Part shown: positions 35,873 through 45,020 of the stretch, piece after piece
Layout: each line of letters begins with the position of its first letter
Numbering within the stretch: position 1 is the first letter of the stretch
Source: Acidiphilium multivorum AIU301
GTDB taxonomy: Bacteria; Pseudomonadota; Alphaproteobacteria; Acetobacterales; Acetobacteraceae
DNA: 64,000 bases
Direction of reading: 5' to 3'
NCBI RefSeq assembly: GCF_000202835.1
Contig: NC_015186.1
Location: 3,567,501-3,631,500 of the forward strand
Position numbers and translations under genes: made by a program
Notes under the pieces: generated by a model
Database searches by the model: none
The model's input: only the letters and a program-made list of their open reading frames with translations
Told to the model about the DNA's origin: nothing

Positions 35873-37594
35873 TTGTCGGCGCCATTGTTCCCGCGCGCCC
35901 GCACCCTGCGCATGGCCCTGCTGCTCGTGCCGGCGCTGGTCGCGCGGGAAGGGCGGGCGGTCGCCCAGGCCACGAGCGACGCGGCCGCGTCGTCGTCGTC
36001 ATCTTCAGCGTCGTCGTCGTCCGCCGGCGTGACGGACTCGTCGATGACCAGCGCGGCGCCGTTCGGCACCGCGGTGCGCCTCGGCGCGCTGCCGAGCCCC
36101 TTCGCCTCGTCCGGCGGGCTCGAAGGCCCGGCGCCGCTGCCGAGGGGGTTGGAATTCACCCCCTCGATCGGCCTGTCGGAGGAGGCGCTTGTCGGCGGAT
36201 TTCCGAAATCCTATGGCTTCGACAACGAATTCATCACCAGCCTGACGCCGGGCCTGCGTGTCGTCGGCACCGCGCCGATCGGGCGCGTGTCGCTCGACTA
36301 TCGGCCGCAGCTCGAACTCTACGCGCGCGAGAGCCGGGATTCCGGCATCAGCCAGTCGCTGAACGGCAGCTTCGAGACCCAGCTGATTCCCGGCCGGCTC
36401 GACCTCAGTGCCAGCGCCTTCCTGACCCAGCAGGCGACGGAAGGCGGCCTGGCGCCCGGTGGTTCCGCCGCCATCGCGCCGAACGCGCGCACCACCACGC
36501 AGAGCTACCTGGTCAGCCCGCATTACCGCTACAGGTTTCGCGGGCTGGGCCGGCTCGATCTGGTGTATCTGGCCCAGTATACGCGGCAGACCGGCAACAG
36601 CGCCGCGCTGTCCGGCAGCCAGCTTCCCTATTTCGTGCCGAACGACGTCTTTTCGCAGACGGGCAGCGCGCAGTTCACCACGGTGCCGATCTTCCCCGAT
36701 CTCGACGATGTCGTCCTCGTCACCGCCTCGCAGGACACCGGCACCGGCGTGCTGGACGGATCGAGCCAGATGCGGGCCGAGGACCGGGTCCGCTACGCCT
36801 TCCTGCCGCAGGAATTTCTCATCGTTTCCGGCGGCTACGAAAATCTCCGCTACCAGGGCTTTCCGCCGACCCATATCGCCGATGCCGTCTGGAGCATCGG
36901 CCTGCATCTGCATCCGCGCCGCGACGTCGATATCCGGCTCGCCTATCGCCACCGCGACGGGTTCGACGCGCCCTATCTGCGCGCCACCCTGCAACTGACG
37001 CCGCGCACCACACTATCGGCCAGTTATTCGGAAACGCTGGCCACCCAGGCCCAGGCCATCGCGGCCAACCTTGCCGGCAGCACGGTGAGCGCCGGCGGGC
37101 AGATCGTCGCCACCGGCACGCAGGTGCCGCTGCTGCTGACCAATAACAGCCTCAGCGTCCAGTCGGGCCTGTTCCGCACGCGGCAGTTCTCGATCGCGAC
37201 CATCACCCGCTGGTCGCGCGACCGTCTCTCGCTCAACCTCGTGCGCAGCGACGAAACCCTGGTCGCCAACGCGCCCGGCACGTCCGGCTTTTCGCAGCGC
37301 AGCCTGTCGGCGTCGGCCACGTTTTCGCATCAGCTCACGCGGAGCGCGACGGTCAGCGCCTATTTCGACTACAGCACGCTCGATACGCCGCAGGGCGGAG
37401 CACTGGCCGGGCTCGGCCAGAGCCCGGTCTATACCGGCGCCCTGACCGGCACTTATCAAACCGCCAACCGGCTCGAATTCGACCTGCAGCTCGCGGTCAC
37501 CAACACATCGCTCAACGGCTACGGCGTTTCGCCCGGCATCGCCGGCAACGGGGTGCAGGCGAGCATCACCTTCGGCGTGCAGAAGGTGTTCTGA
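35873..37594 (+). CDS. XrtA-system outer-membrane beta-barrel protein
   Basis: After a signal peptide (MALLLVPALVAREGRAVAQA) and a serine run of about 13 residues, the 573-aa protein is a repeated amphipathic beta pattern (SLDYRPQLELYAR, YLVSPHYRYRFRGLGRLDLVYLAQYTRQ and many more). It ends ASITFGVQKVF with the C-terminal Phe typical of outer-membrane barrels. This matches the TIGR03016-like protein of exosortase A loci, thought to form the outer-membrane part of polysaccharide secretion. TTG 35873 was chosen; ATG 35912 would start at the signal core. Confidence 0.88.
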   Translation: MSAPLFPRARTLRMALLLVPALVAREGRAVAQATSDAAASSSSSSASSSSAGVTDSSMTSAAPFGTAVRLGALPSPFASSGGLEGPAPLPRGLEFTPSIGLSEEALVGGFPKSYGFDNEFITSLTPGLRVVGTAPIGRVSLDYRPQLELYARESRDSGISQSLNGSFETQLIPGRLDLSASAFLTQQATEGGLAPGGSAAIAPNARTTTQSYLVSPHYRYRFRGLGRLDLVYLAQYTRQTGNSAALSGSQLPYFVPNDVFSQTGSAQFTTVPIFPDLDDVVLVTASQDTGTGVLDGSSQMRAEDRVRYAFLPQEFLIVSGGYENLRYQGFPPTHIADAVWSIGLHLHPRRDVDIRLAYRHRDGFDAPYLRATLQLTPRTTLSASYSETLATQAQAIAANLAGSTVSAGGQIVATGTQVPLLLTNNSLSVQSGLFRTRQFSIATITRWSRDRLSLNLVRSDETLVANAPGTSGFSQRSLSASATFSHQLTRSATVSAYFDYSTLDTPQGGALAGLGQSPVYTGALTGTYQTANRLEFDLQLAVTNTSLNGYGVSPGIAGNGVQASITFGVQKVF

Positions 37595-37596
37595 GC

Positions 37597-38523
37597 GTGG
37601 ATCTGCTTCGAAGCCATTTCAACCTGCGGGAAATGCCGTTCCGGCTGACGCCGGACGAGCGCTATTTCTTCGAGAGCGGCGAACATGGCCGGGCGATGGC
37701 GCATCTGCTGTTCGGCCTCTCCCAGGGGGATGGCTTCGTGGTGATCACCGGCGAGGTCGGCGCCGGCAAGACCACGCTGATGGAGCGCCTGCTCGCGCGC
37801 CTCAACCCGAGCGCCTACCGGCCCGCGGTGATCACGACGCCGGCGGTCAGCGGCTGGTCGCTGCTCCGCCTGATCGGGGCGGAATTCGGCATCACCCGCG
37901 TCGCCGACCAGGCCGAGTTCCTCGGGCAGATCTGCGAGCGCTGGCGCGGCGACCATGCCCGCGGGCGCCGCCCCGTCATCGTCATCGACGAGGCGCAGGC
38001 CCTGCCGGCGCAGACGCTGGAAATCCTGCGCCTGCTCTCCAACCTCGCGGACCGGTCTCGCCCGCTGATGCAGGTCATCCTTCTGGGCCAGCCGGAATTC
38101 CGCCGCACGCTCGCCAGCCCGCAGATGGAACAGCTGCGCCAGCGGGTCCTCGCCTCCTACCATCTGAACCCGCTGCCGGCCGCCGACGTTGCCGCCTATA
38201 TCCGGCACCGGCTCGCCGCGGCCGGCTGCGAGCGCGACGACCTGTTCGACGAGGGCGCGGTCGCCGCGATCCATGCCGCCACCAACGGCGTGCCGCGCCG
38301 CATCAACCGCCTCTGCGCCAGGCTGCTGTTCAACGCCGCACTGGAGGGCGAGCAGCATATCGGCGCGGCGGCGGCGAAGCGGATCGCCGACGAGCTCGAA
38401 CGCGACCTCACCGCCGGCAGCCCGCCCGAGCCGGCCCCGCGCGCGCGGTCACGCACCGGCCTGGTCGAGCCGGCCGGCTTCGATCCCGACGATGCGCCGG
38501 CCTCTCCGGAGTTCTTCCGATGA
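37597..38523 (+). CDS. XrtA-associated AAA ATPase (ExeA-like)
   Basis: The 308-aa protein starts with FNLREMPFRLTPDERYFF, the hallmark of ExeA/GspA-like ATPases, followed by Walker A GEVGAGKT (52-59), Walker B VIVIDEAQALP and the sensor GVPRRINRLC. It fits TIGR03015, a cytoplasmic ATPase conserved in exosortase A loci with unknown mechanical role. It uses a GTG start two bases after the outer-membrane protein stop and overlaps the deacetylase start by four bases. Confidence 0.9.
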   Translation: MDLLRSHFNLREMPFRLTPDERYFFESGEHGRAMAHLLFGLSQGDGFVVITGEVGAGKTTLMERLLARLNPSAYRPAVITTPAVSGWSLLRLIGAEFGITRVADQAEFLGQICERWRGDHARGRRPVIVIDEAQALPAQTLEILRLLSNLADRSRPLMQVILLGQPEFRRTLASPQMEQLRQRVLASYHLNPLPAADVAAYIRHRLAAAGCERDDLFDEGAVAAIHAATNGVPRRINRLCARLLFNAALEGEQHIGAAAAKRIADELERDLTAGSPPEPAPRARSRTGLVEPAGFDPDDAPASPEFFR

Positions 38524-39374
38524 GCCTGACCGGGGCCATGACCATCGATGTCGAGGATTATTTCCAGGTGCAGGCCTTCGCCGACGTGATCGACCGCGAG
38601 AGCTGGGAGCGCTGGCCGCGGCGCGTCGAGGCCAATACGGAATGGATGCTCGAGGCGCTGGCCGCGCGCGGCGTGCACGCGACCTTCTTCACCCTCGGCT
38701 GGGTGGCCGAGCGGCACAGGGGTCTGGTCCGCCGCATCGTCGCGGCCGGGCACGAGCTCGCCAGCCACGGCTACGGGCACCAGCTGGTCGACCGCATCGG
38801 GCCGGAGGCCTTCCGCGCCGACCTCGCCCGCGCCCGCGCCGCGCTGGAGGATGCCGGCGGCGTCGCGGTGATCGGCTATCGGGCGCCGACCTTCTCGATC
38901 GGGCCGCACGTGCCCTGGGCGTGGGAGATCCTCGAGGAGACCGGGCATCGCTACACCTCCAGCCTGTTCCCGGTGAAGCACGACCTCTACGGCACGCCGG
39001 ATGCCGCGCGCGTGCCGTTCCGGCCGGCGGGATCGTCGCTCTGGGAAATTCCGCTCACCACCGTTCACGGCTTCGGGCGGAACTGGCCCTGCGCCGGCGG
39101 CGGCTATTTCCGCCTGCTGCCCTATGCCGCCTATCGCGGCGCGGTGCGGCACCTGCACCGGCGGGAAGGGCGGCCGCAGATCTTCTACACCCATCCCTGG
39201 GAACTCGACCCCGGGCAGCCGCACATCCCCCATGCCCGGCTCAGCGCGCGGTTTCGCCACCGGGTCAATCTCGGCCGGATGAAGACGCGCTTCGCGGCCC
39301 TGCTGGAGGATTTCGCATGGGACCGGATGGACCGGGTCTATGCCGATCTTCTCGACCCGTCCCGCCCGTGCTGA
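38520..39374 (+). CDS. XrtA-system polysaccharide deacetylase (NodB-like)
   Basis: The 284-aa protein has the NodB fold motifs: TIDVEDYF (catalytic Asp with the second Asp/Glu), ATFFTLGWVAER, HELASHGYGHQ (metal-binding His pair) and YRAPTFSIG. The family (TIGR03006-like) is thought to remove N-acetyl groups from the exported glycan. No signal peptide is visible. It overlaps the ATPase gene by four bases and the FemAB gene follows one base after its stop. Confidence 0.9.
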   Translation: MSLTGAMTIDVEDYFQVQAFADVIDRESWERWPRRVEANTEWMLEALAARGVHATFFTLGWVAERHRGLVRRIVAAGHELASHGYGHQLVDRIGPEAFRADLARARAALEDAGGVAVIGYRAPTFSIGPHVPWAWEILEETGHRYTSSLFPVKHDLYGTPDAARVPFRPAGSSLWEIPLTTVHGFGRNWPCAGGGYFRLLPYAAYRGAVRHLHRREGRPQIFYTHPWELDPGQPHIPHARLSARFRHRVNLGRMKTRFAALLEDFAWDRMDRVYADLLDPSRPC

Positions 39375-39375
39375 C

Positions 39376-40416
39376 ATGACGCTCCGTTACCGCCCCGCCG
39401 AACCGCGCGACGCCGCCGCCTGGGATGCGTTCGTCGACACCCATCCCGACGCGACCTTCTTTCACCGCTTCGCCTGGGGCGGGATTCTCGCCACCGGCTT
39501 CGGGCATCGGCCGCATTTCCTGCTCGCCGAGCGCGACGGGCAGGTCTGCGGCGTGCTGCCGCTGATGGAGGTGAAGACGCTGTTGTTCGGCCATGCGCTG
39601 GTCTCGCTGCCCTTCGCCGTCTATGGCGGCCCGCTGGCGGCGGATGCCGAGACGCTGCAGGGCCTCGCCGAGGCGGCGCTGGCGCTGCAACGCCGGCTGG
39701 GCGCGCCGGTGTGCGAATTCCGCGCGCGCGGCGGGCTCGACCTCGACCCGCAGCGCTTCGTCACCCCCGAGCCGCTCTATTTCACCTTCCGCAAGACGCT
39801 GCCCGAGGGCGAGGACGACCTGCTGAAGGCGATCCCGCGCAAGCAGCGCGCCGTGGTGCGCAAGGCGATCGAGCGCGGGCTGACCAGCCGGATCGAGCAC
39901 ACGGTCGAGCCGTTCTTTTCGCTCTATGCCGAGAGCGTGCATCATCTCGGCACGCCGGTCTTCTCGCGCCGCTATGTCCGCGCCCTGCTGGAAGGTCTTG
40001 GCCGGGATGTCGAGATCCTGACCGTGCGGCACGAGGACCGGCCGGTCTGCGCCGTGCTGTCCTTCGTGTTCCGCGACGAGATCCTGCCCTATTACGCCGG
40101 CGGCGGGCCGGCGGCGCGGGGCGTCGGCGGCCACGACTTCATGTATTGGGCGCTGATGCGCCGCGCCCGGGAGCGGGGGCTGAGCGGGTTCGATTTCGGC
40201 CGCAGCAAGGCCGGCACCGGCGCCTTCGACTTCAAGAAGAACTGGGGCTTCGCGCCCGCGCCGCTGCCCTATTGCTTCGCGCTGGCGCCGGGTGCCGCGA
40301 TCCCGGAGAACAACCCGCTCAATCCGAAATACCGCGCCATGATCGCGCTCTGGAAGCGCCTGCCGCGGCCGGTGGTGAACCGGCTGGGCCCGGCGATCAT
40401 CCGCGGCCTCGGGTGA
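39376..40416 (+). CDS. FemAB/GNAT-type protein of the XrtA system
   Basis: The 346-aa protein has the FemAB acyltransferase layout: an N-terminal GNAT half (AWDAFVDTHPDATFFHRFAWGGILATGFGHRPHFLLAE) and a second half with KAIPRKQRAVVRKAIERGL, YYAGGGPAARGVGGHDFMYWALMRRARERGLSGFDFGRSK. This corresponds to TIGR03019, found only in exosortase A loci. It may transfer an amino acid or acyl group to the polysaccharide precursor. The substrate is unknown. Confidence 0.9.
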   Translation: MTLRYRPAEPRDAAAWDAFVDTHPDATFFHRFAWGGILATGFGHRPHFLLAERDGQVCGVLPLMEVKTLLFGHALVSLPFAVYGGPLAADAETLQGLAEAALALQRRLGAPVCEFRARGGLDLDPQRFVTPEPLYFTFRKTLPEGEDDLLKAIPRKQRAVVRKAIERGLTSRIEHTVEPFFSLYAESVHHLGTPVFSRRYVRALLEGLGRDVEILTVRHEDRPVCAVLSFVFRDEILPYYAGGGPAARGVGGHDFMYWALMRRARERGLSGFDFGRSKAGTGAFDFKKNWGFAPAPLPYCFALAPGAAIPENNPLNPKYRAMIALWKRLPRPVVNRLGPAIIRGLG

Positions 40417-40422
40417 GGGGCG

Positions 40423-41607
40423 ATGCATCTGCTGTTTCTCGCCCACCGGCTGCCCTATCCGCCGAACAAGGGCGACAAGATCCGCTCCTTCCGCTGGCTG
40501 GATCATCTCAGCCGGAAATACGACGTCCATCTCGGCTGCTTCGTCGACCGGCAGGAGGACATGGCGCATGTCGAGACGCTGCGGCCCGGCCTCGCCTCGG
40601 TCGCGGCGATCCCGCTCGATCCGCGGCTGGCGCGGCTGCGCGCGCTCGCCCGGCTGCGGCCCGGGATGCCGCTCAGCGTCGGCTATTTCCATGACCGGCG
40701 GCTGCGCGCCTGGGTGCGGCAGACGCGCCGGAACCACCCGATCGAGCGCGCATTGGTGTTCTCCAGCGCGATGGCGCCGTATCTCGACGATGCCGACGGG
40801 CTGCCGACGCTGTTCGACATGGTGGATCTCGATTCGGAGAAATTCGCCGCCTATGGCGCGGAGTCCGGCGGCCTTCGCGCGCTGGTCTGGCGGCGGGAGG
40901 CGCGCACGCTGCTGGCCCTCGAACGGGCCGCGACGGCGCGCTTCACCCGCACCTTCCTGGTTTCCGATGCCGAGCGCGACCGCTTCACCGCCCTGGCGCC
41001 GGAGACCGGGGCGCGGACCGAGGCGGTGCCGAACGGCGTCGATACCGGGTTTTTCGATCCGGGGCAGGACTGGCCCAACCCCTATCCACCCGACCGGCCG
41101 GCCATCGTGTTCACCGGCGCGATGGACTACCGGCCGAACATCGACGCCTGCCTGTGGTTCGCCCAGAGCGTGATGCCCGACCTGGCGCGGGACCGGCCCG
41201 GGCCGGTGTTCCACATCGTCGGCGCCGATCCCGCGCCGCAGATCCGCGCGCTGGCGGCGCATCCATCCATCAACGTGCATCCCGACGTGCCCGACATCCG
41301 CCCCTATCTCCGTCACGCCGCCCTGGCGGTCGCGCCGCTGCGCATCGCCCGCGGCATCCAGAACAAGGTGCTCGAAGCCATGGCCATGGCCCGCCCCGTG
41401 CTGACCACCACCGCCGCCCTGACCGGCATATCCGCGATCGCCGGGCGCGATGCGCTGGTCGCCGATGACGCGGAGGCGATGCTCTCCGGCGCGCGGGCGA
41501 TCCTGCGGGGCGAGTGGCCCGGGCTCGGTGCGGCCGGGCGGGCTTCGGTGACCGCAAATCACGGCTGGTCGACCGCGCTCGCAGCACTCGACCGGGTGCT
41601 CGCGTGA
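40423..41607 (+). CDS. XrtA-system GT4 glycosyltransferase (TIGR03087-like)
   Basis: The 394-aa protein begins LFLAHRLPYPPNKGDKIRSFRWLDHLS, the defining start of this exosortase-associated family. It continues with TLFDMVDLDSEKFAAYG, VPNGVDTGFFDP, FTGAMDYRPNIDACLWFA and IQNKVLEAMAMARPVLTT (E-x7-type donor site). It adds a sugar to the lipid-linked exopolysaccharide unit. It overlaps the exosortase gene by four bases. Confidence 0.92.
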   Translation: MHLLFLAHRLPYPPNKGDKIRSFRWLDHLSRKYDVHLGCFVDRQEDMAHVETLRPGLASVAAIPLDPRLARLRALARLRPGMPLSVGYFHDRRLRAWVRQTRRNHPIERALVFSSAMAPYLDDADGLPTLFDMVDLDSEKFAAYGAESGGLRALVWRREARTLLALERAATARFTRTFLVSDAERDRFTALAPETGARTEAVPNGVDTGFFDPGQDWPNPYPPDRPAIVFTGAMDYRPNIDACLWFAQSVMPDLARDRPGPVFHIVGADPAPQIRALAAHPSINVHPDVPDIRPYLRHAALAVAPLRIARGIQNKVLEAMAMARPVLTTTAALTGISAIAGRDALVADDAEAMLSGARAILRGEWPGLGAAGRASVTANHGWSTALAALDRVLA

Positions 41608-43061
41608 GCGCTTCATGGCGCCGGGCCGGGCTGGCGCTTGCCCTCGGCATCGTCGGGTTCGGCATCGTCTTCGCGCATGAGGCCGAGGCCGCCTATGGCG
41701 TCTGGTGGGCGTCGACGGCGTATAATCACTGCTTCCTGATCCTGCCGATCGCGCTGTATCTGCTGTGGGAACGCCGTGCCGGGTTCGCCGCGCTTGAGCC
41801 CGCGGCCGAGCCGCGCGCGGCGCTGCTGGCGGTGCCCTTCGTGGTGGCATGGTTCGTCGCCCAGCGCCTCGGCATCATGGAGGGCCGCCAGCTCGCCGCG
41901 ATGGGGATCCTGCAATGCCTGCTGCTCGGCGTGCTCGGCCGGTCGGTCTACTGGCATTTTCGCGCGCCGTTCTGGTACCTGGTCTTCCTCGTGCCGTTCG
42001 GCAGTTTCCTGGTCGCGCCGCTCCAGCGTTTCACCGCCGAATTCGCCGCCGCCGGCCTGAGCCTGCTGGGGATCGCCCATTATCTGCACGGCACCACGAT
42101 CGAGATCGCCGCCGGCGCGTTCCGCATCGCCCGGGCCTGCGCCGGGCTGCGCTTCCTGATCGCCGCCATCGCCTTCGCCGTGCTGTATGCGCTGGTGATC
42201 TTCCGCTCCACCGGGCGGCGGCTGGCGTTCATTGCCGTCTGTCTCGTCGTGCCGGTCATCGCGAACGGGTTCCGCGCGCTCGGCATCATCTGGCTCGGCT
42301 ATGCCGAAGGCAGTGCGAAGGCCGCCGCGACCGATCACGTGCTGTACGGCTACATCTTCTTCTCGATCGTGCTGTTCGTGATCATCCTGCTCGGCCTGCC
42401 GTTCCGCGAGGATCACGCGCTGCCGGCGGTGGTGCCGGGCGCGCCGGCGCCGGCGGCGCGGGGCACGAGTCTGGTTGCCGCCCTCGCCGTGCTGGCGGTC
42501 AGCCTCGCCGGGCCGGCCGTCGCCTTCGCGCTGGACCGGCAGGCGCGGCAGACCGTCGTCGTGCCGCCGGCCAGGCTGGCCGGATGGCGTGCGGTTCCGA
42601 CCCCTTCCGGCGGTTTGCCCGCCGGCGCCATCCGCAGCGACTTCGTCGACCCCGACGGGTTCAGGGCGACGATCGTCGCCTTTCCGCCGGGCACCGCGCC
42701 GGAGCCGATCTTCGACCTGCGCCGCCGGCTCGGCCTGTTCAACCTGCGCGAAGTGCATCTCGGGCTGATCCGGGCAACGGGTTCCGGCGCGCCGAACTGG
42801 CAGCTCGCGGTGAGCAAGAACGGGCATCGCATGGCCGCGAGCGATCTCGTGATCGACGGCCGGCTTACCCTCGGCTCGCTGGTCACCCGCCTCTACATGC
42901 TGGACGACCTGTTCGCGGCCCGGGATGCGCAACTCGTGGTCGTGGTGACGGCGCCGCGCGGCGGGCTGCCGACCGTTGCTGCCCTGCGCCATGTGCTGGC
43001 CAGCCCCGCGCTGACGCCCCCCGCCCTCGGCAAGATCGCCCGCGCCGCCGCGAACCGGTAG
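41604..43061 (+). CDS. xrtA: Exosortase A fused to an EpsI domain
   Basis: The first about 270 residues form a polytopic exosortase with all three catalytic residues: C179 (RACAGLRF), R224 (NGFRALGI) and H245 (ATDHVLYGYIFF). From about residue 290 a transmembrane segment leads into an EpsI-type periplasmic domain (VVPPARLAGWRAV ... SVTRLYMLDDLFAARDAQL-like). Exosortase A cleaves PEP-CTERM proteins, while EpsI is linked with exopolysaccharide. The GTG start overlaps the preceding glycosyltransferase gene by four bases. Length is 485 aa. Confidence 0.92.
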   Translation: MSASWRRAGLALALGIVGFGIVFAHEAEAAYGVWWASTAYNHCFLILPIALYLLWERRAGFAALEPAAEPRAALLAVPFVVAWFVAQRLGIMEGRQLAAMGILQCLLLGVLGRSVYWHFRAPFWYLVFLVPFGSFLVAPLQRFTAEFAAAGLSLLGIAHYLHGTTIEIAAGAFRIARACAGLRFLIAAIAFAVLYALVIFRSTGRRLAFIAVCLVVPVIANGFRALGIIWLGYAEGSAKAAATDHVLYGYIFFSIVLFVIILLGLPFREDHALPAVVPGAPAPAARGTSLVAALAVLAVSLAGPAVAFALDRQARQTVVVPPARLAGWRAVPTPSGGLPAGAIRSDFVDPDGFRATIVAFPPGTAPEPIFDLRRRLGLFNLREVHLGLIRATGSGAPNWQLAVSKNGHRMAASDLVIDGRLTLGSLVTRLYMLDDLFAARDAQLVVVVTAPRGGLPTVAALRHVLASPALTPPALGKIARAAANR

Positions 43062-43178
43062 GCCCGAGCGGCGCGGGCGCCGCATCGACCGGGGATGGTA
43101 TGTCGGCCGCCCCCTTGGAAGCGGAAGATTTCAGCCGATCTTGAAGGGATGGGCCGGAGCGTCTCGGGGAGTGAGGGG

Positions 43179-43553
43179 ATGCGCGTGAGGAATGGCTGGC
43201 GACTGGGTCTGATGGCGCTGTGGTCTCTCGGCCTCGCCGGATGCGCTGGGCCGCACCTTGCCAGGACGATGAGCGCCTATGTCGGCAAGCCGGAATCGGC
43301 GCTGGTGGCGGCGCTGGGCGTGCCGGCCAGCCGCACCGAAAGCGGCGGGATCACCTATGATCGCTACGAGCGGACGATCACCTACTCGGTCCCCGGCTGG
43401 GTCGGCGGGCCGCTCTTCGTGGACCAGAGACCGGCGATCGGCGGAATTCCCCCAGCCGTTCCGCCCCAGACCTATCACAATACCTGCACCGTGACCTTCG
43501 CCATCGTCGGCGGCGTGGTGCGTTCCTACACGGCGCACGGGTCCGTCTGCTGA
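43179..43553 (+). CDS. Small lipoprotein, unknown function
   Basis: The 124-aa protein has a lipoprotein signal with lipobox LAGC (Cys22) and a mature domain with TMSAYVGKPESALVAALGVPASRTESGG. This resembles the SmpA/BamE-like small lipoproteins that follow the pattern G-K-x-x-x-x-L-x-x-x-L-G-x-P. It lies 117 bases after the exosortase gene. GAGGGG serves as ribosome binding site for ATG 43179. Function is not established. Confidence 0.7.
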   Translation: MRVRNGWRLGLMALWSLGLAGCAGPHLARTMSAYVGKPESALVAALGVPASRTESGGITYDRYERTITYSVPGWVGGPLFVDQRPAIGGIPPAVPPQTYHNTCTVTFAIVGGVVRSYTAHGSVC

Positions 43554-43578
43554 TCCTGCTTCATTCATCAACAGGATC
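43552..43578 (+). terminator. Hairpin at the end of the exopolysaccharide locus
   Basis: GATCCTG (43552-43558) pairs perfectly with CAGGATC (43572-43578) across a 13-base loop. The hairpin begins inside the stop codon of the lipoprotein gene. There is no T-tract behind it, so a terminator role is plausible but not certain. Confidence 0.4.
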
Positions 43579-43698
43579 GGGCGCTGCATACGGTCTGGAC
43601 GAGGGCGCCGCTCAGGTGGCCGCGAGTGCGCCGGACACGATCGTCCTTGTCACGCCCCGGGCGAGCCGCTCGACGGCGCCGGCCGGGCGGGCCGCGCC

Positions 43699-44061
43699 AT
43701 GACGCTGCCGGATGCGCAGAACCGGCTTGCGGGCACCGTGTCTCCATGCCAAGTTTTCCGGCAAATGCCCGATAACGTCAGACCTTATGAAAAGGATCCG
43801 GGGCGCGGCGATGATCGGCTCTGGGCCGTTATCGCCACCATCGGCCGTGTTGTACGGATCGCCGACATTCATGCCAGCCACACCCGCGCCCAGGCTGACC
43901 AGATCTGGCGCGAGCAGCAGGTGCGGGCCTATCTCGGCTTTCTGCAACGCTGCGAGCTGCCAGTGCCGCGCTATACGATCCGCTCGATGAGCCGCGCGCA
44001 ATTGCCCCGCGGGTGGCGGCCGCTGCCGGCGCTCGGCTTTCTGAACGGGCGCATGTCCTGA
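43699..44061 (+). CDS. Hypothetical protein
   Basis: I do not recognise this protein. Up to 120 aa are open; an internal ATG at 43765 would give 98 aa (MPDNVRPYEKDPGRGDD). The middle reads IGRVVRIADIHASHTRAQADQIWREQQVRAYLGFLQRCELPVP, with a protein-like pattern of helices, but no ribosome binding site stands out. The reverse frame is also open, so this could be spurious. Confidence 0.35.
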   Translation: MTLPDAQNRLAGTVSPCQVFRQMPDNVRPYEKDPGRGDDRLWAVIATIGRVVRIADIHASHTRAQADQIWREQQVRAYLGFLQRCELPVPRYTIRSMSRAQLPRGWRPLPALGFLNGRMS

Positions 44062-44463
44062 ATGGGCGCGGTGCCGCTCCCTCGGGACCGCGCAAGCAAT
44101 GATCCGCCGTTCCGCTCCGGGCGAGACCTGGCCGCGAACCCGGCCCGGTGCGCGGGAGCGGTGCTCGTGGTGAGGATGCCAGGCGCGGTCACCGGGGCCG
44201 GGTTGGCCTGCCGTGCTCCGGTATCGTCAGCCGCGCGTCCGCCCCCGGCGTCGTGAACGGCGCGGCGCCTTGTCGTCCGCCGTGGCGCATGGGCGCTCCC
44301 GTGGCCGTTCATCTGCGCAACCGAAAGGGTGGATCAAAAGATTTCATTTGAACGATGGCGGGGACGGGCCAGATCCGGTGCGGACACGGCAGAGCGGAAC
44401 GGGCCGGGACGATCCGTTCGGACGTGCACGAATTCAATGCAAATGCAGGTCTGGAACATAATC
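44062..44463. other. Intergenic stretch without a recognisable gene
   Basis: Short frames here have biased Arg/Ala/Pro composition on both strands and no motifs, so none is called. The last 120 bases become less G+C-rich (AAAGATTTCATTTGAACGA, CGAATTCAATGCAAATGC) and probably carry the promoter of the cupin gene. Confidence 0.4.
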
Positions 44464-44895
44464 ATGGGCAACGACATTCATAATTTCTTCGATCTTGACG
44501 AAATCAAGGCGAGATTTCCCGACGCTGCGGATTCCGTGATTGTCGATGCCTATCTGTCGGACAGTGAATCGGCAAGTTCCCGTGTCTTTCGTTTGTATCG
44601 GCCATTGCCGAGGCATTTTCACATGAATTGCGACGAGCACCTCCTGCTCCTGGATGGCGAGGCCGATTTCAGCCTGGCCGACGAGCCGCCGCGCCGGCTT
44701 CGCGCGGGCCAGATGGTGATGTTCCTGCGTCACGTCGTGCATGCGATCCGGCCGGTCGAAGGCGCCGCCCCCGCGATATTCCTGACCGTCGACACGCCAC
44801 GCCGCGCGCCGGACGATGTGCATTTCGTGGACCCGGCAGATGAGGCGGGCGCGCGCTTCGTGACCCATCTCGCGGGCTACGGAAGCCGCCGGTGA
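44464..44895 (+). CDS. Small cupin-domain protein
   Basis: The 143-aa protein has a single cupin barrel. Motif 1 resembles HFHMNCDEHLLLLDGEADFSLADEPPRRL, with HxH and a downstream Glu as metal ligands. Motif 2 reads LRAGQMVMFLRHVVHAIRP with the final His. It may bind a metal and a small ligand or act as a sugar-modifying enzyme; the family is too broad to name a substrate. It stands alone between the exopolysaccharide locus and the IS1634-type element. Confidence 0.7.
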   Translation: MGNDIHNFFDLDEIKARFPDAADSVIVDAYLSDSESASSRVFRLYRPLPRHFHMNCDEHLLLLDGEADFSLADEPPRRLRAGQMVMFLRHVVHAIRPVEGAAPAIFLTVDTPRRAPDDVHFVDPADEAGARFVTHLAGYGSRR

Positions 44896-45020
44896 CGAAC
44901 GGGTTCCGGGGCCCTCGGCGCCGATGATCGGGAGGCGGCCGATCGCGTCGGACCCCAGTTAAACAGCGGGTTTTCCTAAGCAATTGAAAAGGCGTGTGAA
45001 ATCTGGCGTGCGCCGGAGCT

